Positions 6,218 through 14,182 of a DNA stretch of 14,494 nucleotides are shown piece after piece. The DNA lies in contig DAOWDM010000089.1 in the NCBI GenBank assembly GCA_030639035.1, positions 1-14,494 of the forward strand, written 5' to 3'. A program made the translations under genes and the position numbers. The notes beneath the pieces were generated by a model that saw nothing but the letters and a program-made list of their open reading frames with translations, had not been told where the DNA came from and searched no databases. The stretch's first letter is position 1, and each line of letters begins with the position of its first letter. This DNA is from Alphaproteobacteria bacterium. Its GTDB lineage: Bacteria; Pseudomonadota; Alphaproteobacteria; DAOWDM01.

Positions 6218-7114
6218 TTAATTATGCTTTATAACCAAGGCACTCCAGTCGTTTTCACGATAATGTTTTACCAATTTTAGTCCGTGTTTTTGATGTGCTT
6301 CTAAAACCCATGACTCCTGATTAACAAGAAGACCAGATATAACAGCCACTCCATCAGGAGCAAGATTAGCAGCTAAATCCTCAGCCATTTCTGTCAAAGG
6401 ACGAGCTAGAATATTAGCAACTATAAGGTCATATGGAGCAGAAAGGTTTACAGACGGCGACTTGTATCCGTCCCCTGTTTCAGTTTTGATATAATCGCTT
6501 ACACCGTTTTTTTCAGCATTTTCAGTAGTAACACGAACGGACTCTTCATCAATATCCACAGCTAGAACAGGACAATTAAAGCTTTTTGCAGCAGCTATAG
6601 ACAAGATTCCAGAACCGCATCCCATATCAAGCACGTTGTTAAAGTCTCTGTATTTTGCAAAATCATCAATCGCAAGCAGACAGCCTTTTGTTGTTTGATG
6701 TTCTCCTGAACCAAAAGCCGTTGCAGCATTTATCATTATAGGTGTTTTATCTGCAGGAGGTGCTTCTTTGATATGAGAGCCATAAATATAATAACGTCCT
6801 GCCGTTACAGGAGGAAAACTTATAAGGCTTTCTTTTAGCCAGTCTTTGTCTTCTACCTCTGTGATTTCAATCTTAGGCTCATCAATTCCTGTTGCAATAG
6901 AAGCAAGTGAAACAAGCGTTGAAAGTTTTGCTTCATCAATTTCACCATTGTTAATTGCCCCAACTTTCCATTTGCCAGCATTTTCACCTTTTTCAATTTC
7001 TGACATTAAAAGTACGTCAAAATATTCTTCCAAAGCACTCTCAAACACTGGCAAATCCTCAAGAGGAACAACCATCTCAACCTGCCACATATTGTATCTT
7101 TTATTATCTGTCAT
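6218..7114 (-). CDS. prmA: Ribosomal protein L11 methyltransferase
   Basis: PrmA trimethylates ribosomal protein L11 using SAM in the cytosol; it is usually dispensable. The protein is 298 residues, the normal length. The N-terminal substrate-recognition domain (about 8-110) leads through a linker to the methyltransferase domain. Visible motifs are INAATAFGSGEHQTTKGCL (128-145, the PrmA G-T/S-G-x-H-x-TT signature), SAM motif I NVLDMGCGSGILSIAAAK (160-177), motif II LAVDIDEESV (184-193) and DLIVANILARPL (229-240). The start ATG lies 16 bases after a short AAGGG stretch, a weak ribosome-binding site. It is downstream of the helicase gene on the same strand, but 259 bases holding a palindromic repeat separate them, so it may have its own promoter. 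Confidence 0.93.
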   Translation of the reverse strand: MTDNKRYNMWQVEMVVPLEDLPVFESALEEYFDVLLMSEIEKGENAGKWKVGAINNGEIDEAKLSTLVSLASIATGIDEPKIEITEVEDKDWLKESLISFPPVTAGRYYIYGSHIKEAPPADKTPIMINAATAFGSGEHQTTKGCLLAIDDFAKYRDFNNVLDMGCGSGILSIAAAKSFNCPVLAVDIDEESVRVTTENAEKNGVSDYIKTETGDGYKSPSVNLSAPYDLIVANILARPLTEMAEDLAANLAPDGVAVISGLLVNQESWVLEAHQKHGLKLVKHYRENDWSALVIKHN

Positions 7115-7227
7115 TTTTCAATTAGCCCTTTTTTATCCTGTAGATAATCTAGCACGAGTAGCTTCTGCAAGAAAAGCAGGAAAACTTATGCCACAATCAC
7201 TACCTTCATCTTTTTTAATCCCCCCGC
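7115..7227. other. Spacer between prmA and the second palindromic repeat
   Basis: No gene with a start codon is seen. On the minus strand an open frame without ATG, GTG or TTG runs from inside the repeat and stops at 7133-7135, ending with a protein-like peptide (GISFPAFLAEATRARLSTG). It may be the leftover end of a lost gene or simply repeat-derived sequence. A promoter for prmA could lie here, but no convincing -35/-10 pair was found. Confidence 0.4.
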
Positions 7228-7351
7228 CGTCATTCTGAACTTGTTTCAGAATCTACTTTACTTCACCATCAAAAAAAGTGGATCCTGAACTAAATTGTGA
7301 GGGTCTTTCGCTTCGCTCAAGCTTCCCTACACTTTCGGTTTCAGGATGACG
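7228..7351. repeat. Composite palindromic repeat (about 124 bp) between uvrD and prmA
   Basis: The ends are inverted: CGTCATTCTGA (7228-7238) and TCAGGATGACG (7341-7351) differ by one G-T wobble. The left end has an inner hairpin, ATTCTGAA-CTTGT-TTCAGAAT (7232-7252). It shares ordered blocks with the element near 418-489: GTCATTCTGA at the left end, AGAATCTA (7248-7255), CGCTTCGCTC (7309-7318) and ATGAC at the right end. It is therefore a longer member of the same dispersed family. No flanking duplication was found. It is non-coding and follows the helicase stop, so it could act as an mRNA 3' structure. Confidence 0.65.
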
Positions 7352-7373
7352 ATGAAGTTGATGACAGTGTGAG

Positions 7374-9596
7374 TTAAACCTTTTCCACAAAGCTTGCCTT
7401 AATTTTTTTTCTGCCTGCTTTTTCAAAAGCAATTTCTAGTTTGTCGCCGTCGGCTTCCATTACTTTACCGTACCCGAATTTTTGGTGGAAAATTCTTGAG
7501 CCTGTTGGAATTTCACCTTTTGAAGTTTTGATTTTCCATATATCTTTTTTGTTCTGCTGAGTTTTTGTGTTTTTCCATTTTCCGCCTCCTGACCAGCTCC
7601 ATGTACCGCTTTTTTCAGTTGTAGATGAGCCATACAAACCAGAGGCACTGTTTATATTTATATGCTCTGATGGTAATTCTTCAACAAATCTGGAAGGCAA
7701 GCTGTTCTGCCAATTTCCAAAAATACATCTGTTGGCGGCAAAAGAAATAAACACTCTTTTTCTGGCTCTGGTAATTCCTACATGAGCAAGACGGCGTTCT
7801 TCTTCAATAGCTTTTGTGCCATTTTCTTCAACTGCTTTATTATGAGGAATTAGACCTTCTTCCCAACCAGTCAGAAAAACCGCATCAAATTCCAGCCCTT
7901 TAGCAGCGTGCAGAGTCATTAGTGTTATTTTATCACCGTCAGGAGACTCATCATTCTCCATAACCAGACTTACATGCTCTAAAAATTCAGGCAGACTTTC
8001 AAATTTTTCTTCTATACTGCTTACAAGCTCTTTTAAGTTCTCAACCCTGCCAGCTGCATCTGGAGCTTTGTCTTTCCGCCACATATCCAAATAGCCTGAT
8101 TCCTCTAAAACCATTGCTACCAGTTCAGAAGAAGGAATATCATCAAGATAAGCCTTCCAACGAGAAAAATCCTCAACAAAACCACGGAGTGTATTTCTTG
8201 GCTTTGGTTTTAACTCATCTGTTTCAACAATTCTTTCCGCTGCCATAAGCATAGAAAACCCAAGTTTTCCTGCAAGTTCACGTACTTTTGATACAGTTGC
8301 ATCACCAAGCCCACGCTTTGGCTTGTTTATAATCCGTTCAAAAGCAAGGTCATCTGAAGACTGAACTACAAGCCGTAAATATGCCATAGCATCACGAATT
8401 TCCATTCTTTCATAGAAACGAGGTCCTCCTATTACTCGATATGAAACACTTTCTGAGACAAGCTTTTCCTCGAATTCCCGCATCTGAAAACCAGCCCTGA
8501 CAAGAATCGCTATTTGAGAAAGCGAAGAACCAGTCCGATAAAGATTTTCTATCTCGTTTATAACGGTGCGAGCTTCTTCTTTAGCATCATATAAACCACG
8601 TACCTGAACAGGCTCACCATCGCCAACATCAGCAGAAGCTACCCTTAACGTTTTTCCAAGCCTTTCATTGTTATGGCTGATAAGACCAGAAGCCGCTCCT
8701 AAAATATGCCCTGTAGAACGGTAATTTCGTTCAAGTCGGATAGTTTTCGCTCCTGCAAAGTCTTTTTCAAACCTTAAAATATTTTCAATTTCTGCACCAC
8801 GCCATGAATATATTGACTGGTCGTCATCACCTACACAGCAAATATTTTTATGCTTTCCTGCAAGCAAACGAAGCCATAAATACTGAGAAACATTAGTGTC
8901 TTGATACTCATCTACAAGAATGTAGCGGAATTGATTTTGATATTTTGCAAGGACTTCCTGATTTTTAGTAAACAGCGTTAAGCAATGCAAAAGCAAATCC
9001 CCAAAATCCATAGCGTTAATGCTGCGGAGTCTGTCTTGATATTTTTTGTAAATGGTTAAAGTTTTTCCTGCTGCATATTCTGAAACCTGACTGAAACTGA
9101 CTTTATCAGGAGCAAGCCCTTTGTCTTTCCAACGCTCAATAATAGAGTGAGCCCCTTGTGCAGGGTGTTCTTTTGCATCAAGACCTTCTTCAATCATTAT
9201 CCGCTTTATCAAACGGAGCTGGTCATCTGTATCAATAATTGTAAAATTGCTTTCAAAGCCAAGAAGTCCAGCATGACGACGCAAAATTTTTACGCATATT
9301 TTATGAAAAGTTCCAAACCATACATCATCAGCAGCAGAGCCTATCATAGCCTCAAGTCGCTCCCCCATTTCTTTTGCTGCACGATTAGTAAAAGTAACCG
9401 CCATACAATTCCAAGGACGAGCTAATTCAGAAGAAAGAATATAAGCCATTCTAGCTACAAGAACGCTAGTTTTGCCTGTTCCTGCACCAGAAAGCACTAG
9501 CAAAGCACCATCTGTTGTTTTAACAGCCTCGTATTGCTCAGGATTAAGGCTTGTAAGCCATGACGGCTCTATAGCAGCTGTGTTTTCTTGCGTCAT
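7374..9596 (-). CDS. uvrD: UvrD/PcrA-type ATP-dependent 3'-5' DNA helicase
   Basis: This is a superfamily 1A DNA helicase acting in excision/mismatch repair and removal of recombination filaments from the chromosome; 740 residues from the chosen ATG. Motifs in order are: Q-motif LNPEQYEAV (17-25), Walker A GAGTGKT (37-43), Ia AVTFTNRAAKEM (66-77), GTFHKICVKILRRH, Walker B DEYQDT (229-234), III VGDDDQSIYSWRGAE, IV RLERNYRST, V TLHAAKGLEFDAVFLTGWEEGLIPH and VI EERRLAHVGITRARKR. The C-terminus has the PcrA/UvrD Tudor-like tail (FHQKFGYGKVMEADGDKLEIAFE). The sequence style is alphaproteobacterial. The ATG at 9596 has GGA seven bases upstream and fits where homologues begin; ATG at 9626 and GTG at 9644 are in-frame alternatives adding 10 and 16 residues. 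It is first on its strand, with the promoter presumably in the 9600-9700 gap. Confidence 0.95.
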   Translation of the reverse strand: MTQENTAAIEPSWLTSLNPEQYEAVKTTDGALLVLSGAGTGKTSVLVARMAYILSSELARPWNCMAVTFTNRAAKEMGERLEAMIGSAADDVWFGTFHKICVKILRRHAGLLGFESNFTIIDTDDQLRLIKRIMIEEGLDAKEHPAQGAHSIIERWKDKGLAPDKVSFSQVSEYAAGKTLTIYKKYQDRLRSINAMDFGDLLLHCLTLFTKNQEVLAKYQNQFRYILVDEYQDTNVSQYLWLRLLAGKHKNICCVGDDDQSIYSWRGAEIENILRFEKDFAGAKTIRLERNYRSTGHILGAASGLISHNNERLGKTLRVASADVGDGEPVQVRGLYDAKEEARTVINEIENLYRTGSSLSQIAILVRAGFQMREFEEKLVSESVSYRVIGGPRFYERMEIRDAMAYLRLVVQSSDDLAFERIINKPKRGLGDATVSKVRELAGKLGFSMLMAAERIVETDELKPKPRNTLRGFVEDFSRWKAYLDDIPSSELVAMVLEESGYLDMWRKDKAPDAAGRVENLKELVSSIEEKFESLPEFLEHVSLVMENDESPDGDKITLMTLHAAKGLEFDAVFLTGWEEGLIPHNKAVEENGTKAIEEERRLAHVGITRARKRVFISFAANRCIFGNWQNSLPSRFVEELPSEHININSASGLYGSSTTEKSGTWSWSGGGKWKNTKTQQNKKDIWKIKTSKGEIPTGSRIFHQKFGYGKVMEADGDKLEIAFEKAGRKKIKASFVEKV

Positions 9597-9692
9597 TTTA
9601 TATCCACTAAAGATTTTAGAGTTCATGTAATATATATCACTCACTATAAAAGTCTCTTAAAATTATTTCTAAAAGTTGGTAAAATAAGTATG

Positions 9693-9720
9693 TTTAGAGT
9701 TCAAGTTTAGCCTGTATAAT
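9693..9720 (+). promoter_or_regulatory. Candidate promoter P1 for the signalling cassette
   Basis: TTTAGA (9693-9698) is separated by 16 bases from a perfect TATAAT (9715-9720), which is preceded by TG. It points toward the sensor kinase. Confidence 0.4.
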
Positions 9721-9729
9721 ATGGTATTA

Positions 9730-9758
9730 TTGACACTATAGCGTGCATGCTGTAAAAT
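9730..9758 (+). promoter_or_regulatory. Candidate promoter P2 for the signalling cassette
   Basis: A perfect -35 TTGACA (9730-9735), a 17-base spacer and TAAAAT (9753-9758, five of six) form a good sigma-70-type promoter. The start of transcription would be near 9765, leaving a leader of about 75 bases that contains the 18-bp palindrome. Confidence 0.6.
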
Positions 9759-9790
9759 TAATTTATTATAGAATCTAATTGCTATAACAT

Positions 9791-9808
9791 AAAATTATCG
9801 ATAATTTT
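9791..9808. repeat. Perfect 18-bp palindrome in the leader of the sensor kinase
   Basis: AAAATTATCGATAATTTT is identical to its reverse complement. It lies downstream of both candidate promoters and 32 bases ahead of the kinase ATG, a position suited to repressor or autoregulator binding. One base outside the exact symmetry, CAT and ATG also mirror each other. Confidence 0.55.
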
Positions 9809-9840
9809 TATGGCTAAGTTCTAGTCAGAAGGTGTGTTGC

Positions 9841-11706
9841 ATGAATAGGTCTTCTCTTTGTCATTTTTTTAATAATTTTTCTTTTCTTTTTCTAAGTCTT
9901 TTTATCGTATTTTTGTTCATTGGCAGCAAATCAGCCATATCTATGGAATCTGACATCAAAGACAATGTTAAAGTTGCTTCCAATGTTAGCAAGAATTCTG
10001 TTAAATTAAGAAACAAGTCTGACGATGGATATTTCAATAAAATTGAAAAGCAAAAGGTGCAGACAGGAGAAGAAAAAACCTCCGAATTACATCGTTCAAT
10101 CTTGACGGAAGAAGAGAAGGCTTTTATCAAAGCTCACCCTGTCATTCATTTAGGTATTGATCCAGAGTTCTTTCCATTCGAGTATGTTGAAAAAGACGGC
10201 TTATATAGCGGAATTTCTTCTGATTATATAAAGATTTTGAATGAACGGTTTGGTCTTAATATACAGGTTGTTCCAAACCTAAGCTGGAACGATGTCATCA
10301 ATAAGAGCAAAAACAAGGAAATAGATATATTAGCTTGTGTTGGTAAGACTGTTAGCAGAATGTCCTATCTGAAATACTCCAAGCATTATACTACTTTTCA
10401 AAGAGTTGTTATTGCCCAATCTGATTTCCCTTTTATTGCAGGACTCAACGAACTTCGTGGTCTTAAGGTGGCTGTGCAGGCTAATACTTCTCATGACGGA
10501 TTTATTAAAGACAAGACTAACATTTCACCTGTACGGTTTAAAAATCTACAGGACGCTTTAATAGCCGTTTCAAATGGAGAAGTAGACGCTCTTATTGGCA
10601 ATATTGCTTCTGCTACTTACTGGATAAGAAAGCTGAATTTAATCAATCTGAAAGTAGCTGCACCAGCTCAACATGAGACACAAAAGCTATATATGGCTGT
10701 TCGTAAAGACTGGTCAATTCTTGCCTCAATTGTGAATAAAGGTCTATCGTCCATCAATCATGAAGAGGTGGATAATATCTATAAGAAATGGGTTTATATT
10801 GAATATGAACCAGGTATAGCACCAAAAACCGTCATTAGTTACATAATTAAAATTATTGCAGGTGCTATAATTCTTTTACTGGCATTTTTTGCTTGGAATT
10901 ACAGGCTTAAAGAAGAAATTATTCAGCGGAAAAAGGCAGAGGAAAAATTACAGCATTATGCAAAAGAGCTTGAAAAAGCCAATATCCATCTAAAAGGTCT
11001 AGATAAGCTAAAATCTATGTTTGTTGCTTCCATGTCCCATGAATTGAGAACGCCTCTTAACTCAATAATCGGTTTTACTGGCGTGATTCTTCAAGGCATG
11101 GCGGGGGAAATAAATGAACAGCAAAAAGATCAGCTATCCAGAGTATATCGATCTGCAAAACATCTTCTTGCTATTATTTCAGACATTATTGACATATCTA
11201 AAATCGAGGCTGGTAAAGTCAATGTCTTTCCAGAATCGTTTATGCTTGCTGAATTAATAGATGAAGCTGTTGAAAGCGTCCTGCAGCAATTAAAGAAGAA
11301 AAAATTATCCATTGAGGTTGATGTTCCATGCAATTTACAATTGGTAACAGACCGCAAGCGTCTTCTGCAATGTATGATTAACTTTTTAAGCAATGCTATG
11401 AAGTACACTGAACATGGAGGTGTTAAAGTATCTGTTAGAGAATTCAAAAATGAGGTTGAGATTAGTACAGCTGACACAGGTATTGGCGTTGCAGAGGAAG
11501 ACATTCCTAAGCTTTTTATGGCATTTGAACGGATTGACACACATCTGTTGGTTAAGGCAGGAGGAACAGGGTTAGGACTATACTTAACACATAAACTTGC
11601 AACTGAACTGCTGCATGGAGACATTGCTGTTATAAGTGAAATAGGAAAAGGAAGCACTTTTGTACTTCGGATACCGAAAATAATTGAAAAAGAGGAAGAG
11701 GAGTAA
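9841..11706 (+). CDS. BvgS/EvgS-like sensor histidine kinase with periplasmic solute-binding domain
   Basis: This is a membrane sensor kinase of 621 residues. A hydrophobic N-terminus (about 11-30, signal peptide or anchor) and a low-complexity linker (35-90) lead to a periplasmic bacterial solute-binding family 3 domain (about 96-320; IHLGIDPEFFPFEYVEKDG, then the GIS-DYI-ILNERFG region and LKVAVQANTS). Transmembrane segment 2 is at 331-352, followed by a short coiled coil (355-390). The kinase core has HisKA with phospho-acceptor His400 (SMSHELRTPLNSIIGF) and HATPase with N box NFLSNAMKYT (514-523), G1 DTGIG with Asp545 and G2 GGTGLGL (574-580), all intact. It has no own receiver or output domain; the next gene, seven bases on, supplies a receiver. 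ATG 9841 follows AGAAGG well; GTG 9832 overlaps that site and is rejected. The ligand is unknown, possibly an amino acid or other small solute. Confidence 0.9.
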   Translation: MNRSSLCHFFNNFSFLFLSLFIVFLFIGSKSAISMESDIKDNVKVASNVSKNSVKLRNKSDDGYFNKIEKQKVQTGEEKTSELHRSILTEEEKAFIKAHPVIHLGIDPEFFPFEYVEKDGLYSGISSDYIKILNERFGLNIQVVPNLSWNDVINKSKNKEIDILACVGKTVSRMSYLKYSKHYTTFQRVVIAQSDFPFIAGLNELRGLKVAVQANTSHDGFIKDKTNISPVRFKNLQDALIAVSNGEVDALIGNIASATYWIRKLNLINLKVAAPAQHETQKLYMAVRKDWSILASIVNKGLSSINHEEVDNIYKKWVYIEYEPGIAPKTVISYIIKIIAGAIILLLAFFAWNYRLKEEIIQRKKAEEKLQHYAKELEKANIHLKGLDKLKSMFVASMSHELRTPLNSIIGFTGVILQGMAGEINEQQKDQLSRVYRSAKHLLAIISDIIDISKIEAGKVNVFPESFMLAELIDEAVESVLQQLKKKKLSIEVDVPCNLQLVTDRKRLLQCMINFLSNAMKYTEHGGVKVSVREFKNEVEISTADTGIGVAEEDIPKLFMAFERIDTHLLVKAGGTGLGLYLTHKLATELLHGDIAVISEIGKGSTFVLRIPKIIEKEEEE

Positions 11707-11713
11707 TTTCATC

Positions 11714-12079
11714 ATGCGCGTTCTTATTATAGAAGATAATGAAAATAACATGGAACTTATTTCATTTATTCTTGAATCTGATGGTTATCAGGTTCTCAAG
11801 GCAGAGAGTGGCAGGCAAGGTATTGAGCTAGCGTTACAGGAACGTCCAGACTGCATTCTTCTTGATATTCAGCTACCAGATATCATGGGTACTGAGGTGT
11901 TGACTATTATACGCAAGTCGGAGATAGGAAAGCCTATTCCTGTCATCGCCGTAACATCATATGCTATGATGGGAGATAGAGAAAGATTGCTTTCCGCTGG
12001 CTGTAACGGTTATATAGAAAAACCAATAGATCCAATGTTGTTTTTGAGGCAGATTAAAAAGATTATAGGGGACAATTGA
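11714..12079 (+). CDS. DivK-like single-domain response regulator
   Basis: This is a stand-alone receiver domain of 121 residues with no output domain. The acidic pocket (Glu7, Asp8), phospho-acceptor Asp51 (CILLDIQLPD), Thr81 (AVTSYAM), Tyr100 and Lys103 (GYIEKPI) are all present. The VTSYAMMGDRERLLSAGCNGYIEKPI stretch is typical of the DivK/CheY-like single-domain regulators that act by protein-protein contact or as phosphorelay intermediates. The ATG at 11714 has GAGGAG ten bases upstream; an in-frame TTG at 11684 lies inside the kinase gene and is not preferred. It starts seven bases after the kinase stop and its TGA overlaps the next ATG by one base. It is the likely first phosphate acceptor for the upstream kinase (inference from position). 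Confidence 0.93.
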   Translation: MRVLIIEDNENNMELISFILESDGYQVLKAESGRQGIELALQERPDCILLDIQLPDIMGTEVLTIIRKSEIGKPIPVIAVTSYAMMGDRERLLSAGCNGYIEKPIDPMLFLRQIKKIIGDN

Positions 12080-14097
12080 TGAGAATTCTTATTGTTGAGG
12101 ATGATGAAGACTCTAGAGTTCTACTGCAAAACGTGCTGACATCAAACGGTTATGATGTGAACAGTGCTGAGAATGGCAAGAAAGCTCTTACTGAAATTAA
12201 AGGCGGATTTCTGCCAGACCTTATAATCTCTGATATTTTAATGCCTGAAATGGACGGATATGCACTAAGGTTGGCACTAAAAGATGATGAAAGATTTAGC
12301 TCCATTCCTTTTGTTTTTTATACGTCAACATATGTAGAAGCTAAAGATGAACAGTTCGCTATGAGCTTGGGCGTTTCTCGTTTTTTCATTAAACCAATGG
12401 ATTTTCCGAAGCTTCTTAATGAAATCAAAATTGTTTTAGAGGAACATAAAAAGAGTCTTATTCCTAAGAGTTGTGAAAAGAACAATGTTGAGGTAGAAAA
12501 AAAATACTCTGAAGTTCTTCTTAGAAAACTTAACGAAAAAGTACGGGATCTAGAAGCTGAACAGGACAAGCTGAAAAAAAGTAAGCAAAAATACAAGAGA
12601 GTGGTTGAAGCACTGCGAGATAACTATTTCTTTTATACCCATGACACAAAAGGTGTTTTTACTTATCTCAGCCCTTCAATCACAACAGTGCTTGGCTATT
12701 CACAAGAAAATTTTTTAACGCACTACTCGAAATACATTACAGACAATCATATCAATGAAGCTGTAGAGTGTAATACCCTTTTGGGTTTGCAGGGGATTAG
12801 ACAGCCATCATACGAGCTTGAGATTTTCCACAAAGATGGCTCAACAAGGCTACTTGATATTACTGAAGAACCAATCTTTGACAAGAAAGGCAAGGTCGTT
12901 GCATTAGAAGGTCTCGCACATGATATAACTGAAAAAAGACGCATTGAAAATCAACTCCGACAAGCACAAAAAATGGAAACTATTGGTCTTATGGCAGGTG
13001 GAGTTGCACATGATTTAAACAACATTCTAGCTGGTATTATTGGTTATCCAGAATTAATACTTAATATGTTACAAGAAGATAGCGAGTTAATAAAACCAAT
13101 AGAGGCAATTAAGGAATCAGGAGAAAGAGCAGCATCGGTGGTTGACGATTTACTTGCTATTGCAAGAAGCCCAAGACGCAACAAAAAACCGTGCAATATC
13201 AACGACCTAGCTAAGAAGTGTGTGAAATCTCCTGAATATGAGAAACTAAAATCATTACATCAGGGCATATCATATCAGTGTGATTTTTCAGCTACACAAG
13301 CAAATATTTTTTGTTCTTCAGTTCATGTTGAAAAGTGTCTCATGAATCTAGTAATAAATGCAACAGAAGCAATAGTTGATGATGGAGTTGTCGTTGTTTC
13401 AACGCATAATCAATATATTGATGAAGATACAAGCATCGAATATGATATAAAAGTTGGTGAATATGTTGTTCTCTGTATTCATGATACAGGCTCAGGAATT
13501 TCTGATAGTGATTTAGACCATATCTTTGAACCGTTTTATACCAAGAAAAGCATGGGAAGAAGTGGCACTGGTCTTGGGCTAGCTGTTGTCTGGAATACTA
13601 TCGAAGATCATAATGGTAAAATTTTTGTAAAAAGCAGTAATGATGGAACATACTTCAAGCTCTATTTTCCAATCAGCAAAGATGAATTTATCTATCAAGC
13701 TGAAAACACTAAAATAGAAGATATAACAGGTAACGGGGAATCTATTTTGATTGTAGATGATGAACCGTACCTACAGCAACTTGCCTGTCAAATGCTGCAG
13801 TCTTTAGGTTATAAAGCTGCTTCAGTTAGCTCTGGTGAATTAGCTGTTAAATATATGAAACAAAACCCTGTTGATTTAATTGTAATAGATATGATTATGG
13901 GTTCAGGTATGAATGGACATCAAACATATAAAGAAATAACTAAGTTATATCCAAATCAGAAAGCAATCATTATCAGTGGCTTTTCAAAAAATGAAGATGT
14001 CAATATAGCGTTGGAAATTGGTGTTAGTGAGTTTGTTAAAAAACCTTATTCAATGAACCAGTTTGGTAAAGCTGTAAAAAAAGCGTTATATGAGTAA
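12079..14097 (+). CDS. Double-receiver hybrid histidine kinase (REC-PAS-HisKA-HATPase-REC)
   Basis: This is a soluble hybrid kinase of 672 residues with no membrane segments. Domains in order are: receiver 1 (about 1-120; Asp8/Asp9, phospho-acceptor Asp52 in IISDILMPEMDG, Thr82, Lys105); a coiled coil (137-172); a PAS domain (172-288; TYLSPSITTVLGYS, ending GLAHDITEKRR); a FixL/NtrB-style HisKA with His311 (LMAGGVAHDLNNILAGIIGY); HATPase with N box Asn427 (NLVINATEA), G1 Asp469 (HDTGSGI), F box FEPFYTKK and G2 GTGLGL (496-501); and receiver 2 (555-672; Asp560/561, phospho-acceptor Asp604 in VIDMIMGSGMNG, Ser633, Lys655). All key residues are kept. AGGGG lies eight bases before the ATG, which overlaps the regulator stop. 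There is no Hpt or DNA-binding domain. The SGMNG receiver style recalls hybrid kinases of Deltaproteobacteria, so transfer is possible. Confidence 0.93.
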   Translation: MRILIVEDDEDSRVLLQNVLTSNGYDVNSAENGKKALTEIKGGFLPDLIISDILMPEMDGYALRLALKDDERFSSIPFVFYTSTYVEAKDEQFAMSLGVSRFFIKPMDFPKLLNEIKIVLEEHKKSLIPKSCEKNNVEVEKKYSEVLLRKLNEKVRDLEAEQDKLKKSKQKYKRVVEALRDNYFFYTHDTKGVFTYLSPSITTVLGYSQENFLTHYSKYITDNHINEAVECNTLLGLQGIRQPSYELEIFHKDGSTRLLDITEEPIFDKKGKVVALEGLAHDITEKRRIENQLRQAQKMETIGLMAGGVAHDLNNILAGIIGYPELILNMLQEDSELIKPIEAIKESGERAASVVDDLLAIARSPRRNKKPCNINDLAKKCVKSPEYEKLKSLHQGISYQCDFSATQANIFCSSVHVEKCLMNLVINATEAIVDDGVVVVSTHNQYIDEDTSIEYDIKVGEYVVLCIHDTGSGISDSDLDHIFEPFYTKKSMGRSGTGLGLAVVWNTIEDHNGKIFVKSSNDGTYFKLYFPISKDEFIYQAENTKIEDITGNGESILIVDDEPYLQQLACQMLQSLGYKAASVSSGELAVKYMKQNPVDLIVIDMIMGSGMNGHQTYKEITKLYPNQKAIIISGFSKNEDVNIALEIGVSEFVKKPYSMNQFGKAVKKALYE

Positions 14098-14105
14098 AAG
14101 CTGTG

Positions 14106-14134
14106 TTCAATGAAACTGTTGCGAAAGGTAGAAT
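14106..14134 (+). promoter_or_regulatory. Weak candidate promoter for the FkbM-family gene
   Basis: TTCAAT (14106-14111), 17 bases, then TAGAAT (14129-14134, five of six to TATAAT). The -35 is poor. The 85-base gap holds no visible terminator, so read-through from the kinase cassette is also possible. Confidence 0.25.
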
Positions 14135-14182
14135 ATCTGTGTTAGTACATTGATATTCGAGTAACGTTTTAAAGAAATAATT

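Larger units (their letters stand above)
9645..9840. promoter_or_regulatory. Divergent control region between uvrD and the sensor-kinase cassette
   Basis: This is a roughly 200-base AT-rich gap between divergent genes. On the plus strand it carries two candidate promoters and a perfect palindrome, listed separately. On the minus strand no clear -35/-10 pair for uvrD was recognised. No coding sequence is seen. Confidence 0.6.

Noticed and set aside
6846..7238. Plus-strand frame of 130 codons crossing the start of prmA
   Set aside because: Most of it is antisense to the PrmA N-terminal domain. The Ser-rich peptide has no recognisable family and ends inside the repeat.
9832..9840. GTG start three codons upstream for the sensor kinase
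   Set aside because: The GTG overlaps the AGAAGG ribosome-binding site that is well spaced for the ATG at 9841.
11130..11657. Minus-strand frame of 175 codons opposite the sensor kinase
   Set aside because: It is the complement of the HisKA/HATPase region, whose H, N, G1 and G2 boxes are intact; the antisense peptide is Ser/Leu-rich shadow.
9841..11706. Amino-acid ABC transporter binding protein
   Set aside because: The solute-binding domain is fused through a membrane segment to a complete histidine kinase core, and no permease or ATPase gene is adjacent.
12318..12944. Minus-strand frames opposite the hybrid kinase
   Set aside because: They are shadows of the receiver, coiled-coil and PAS coding sequence.
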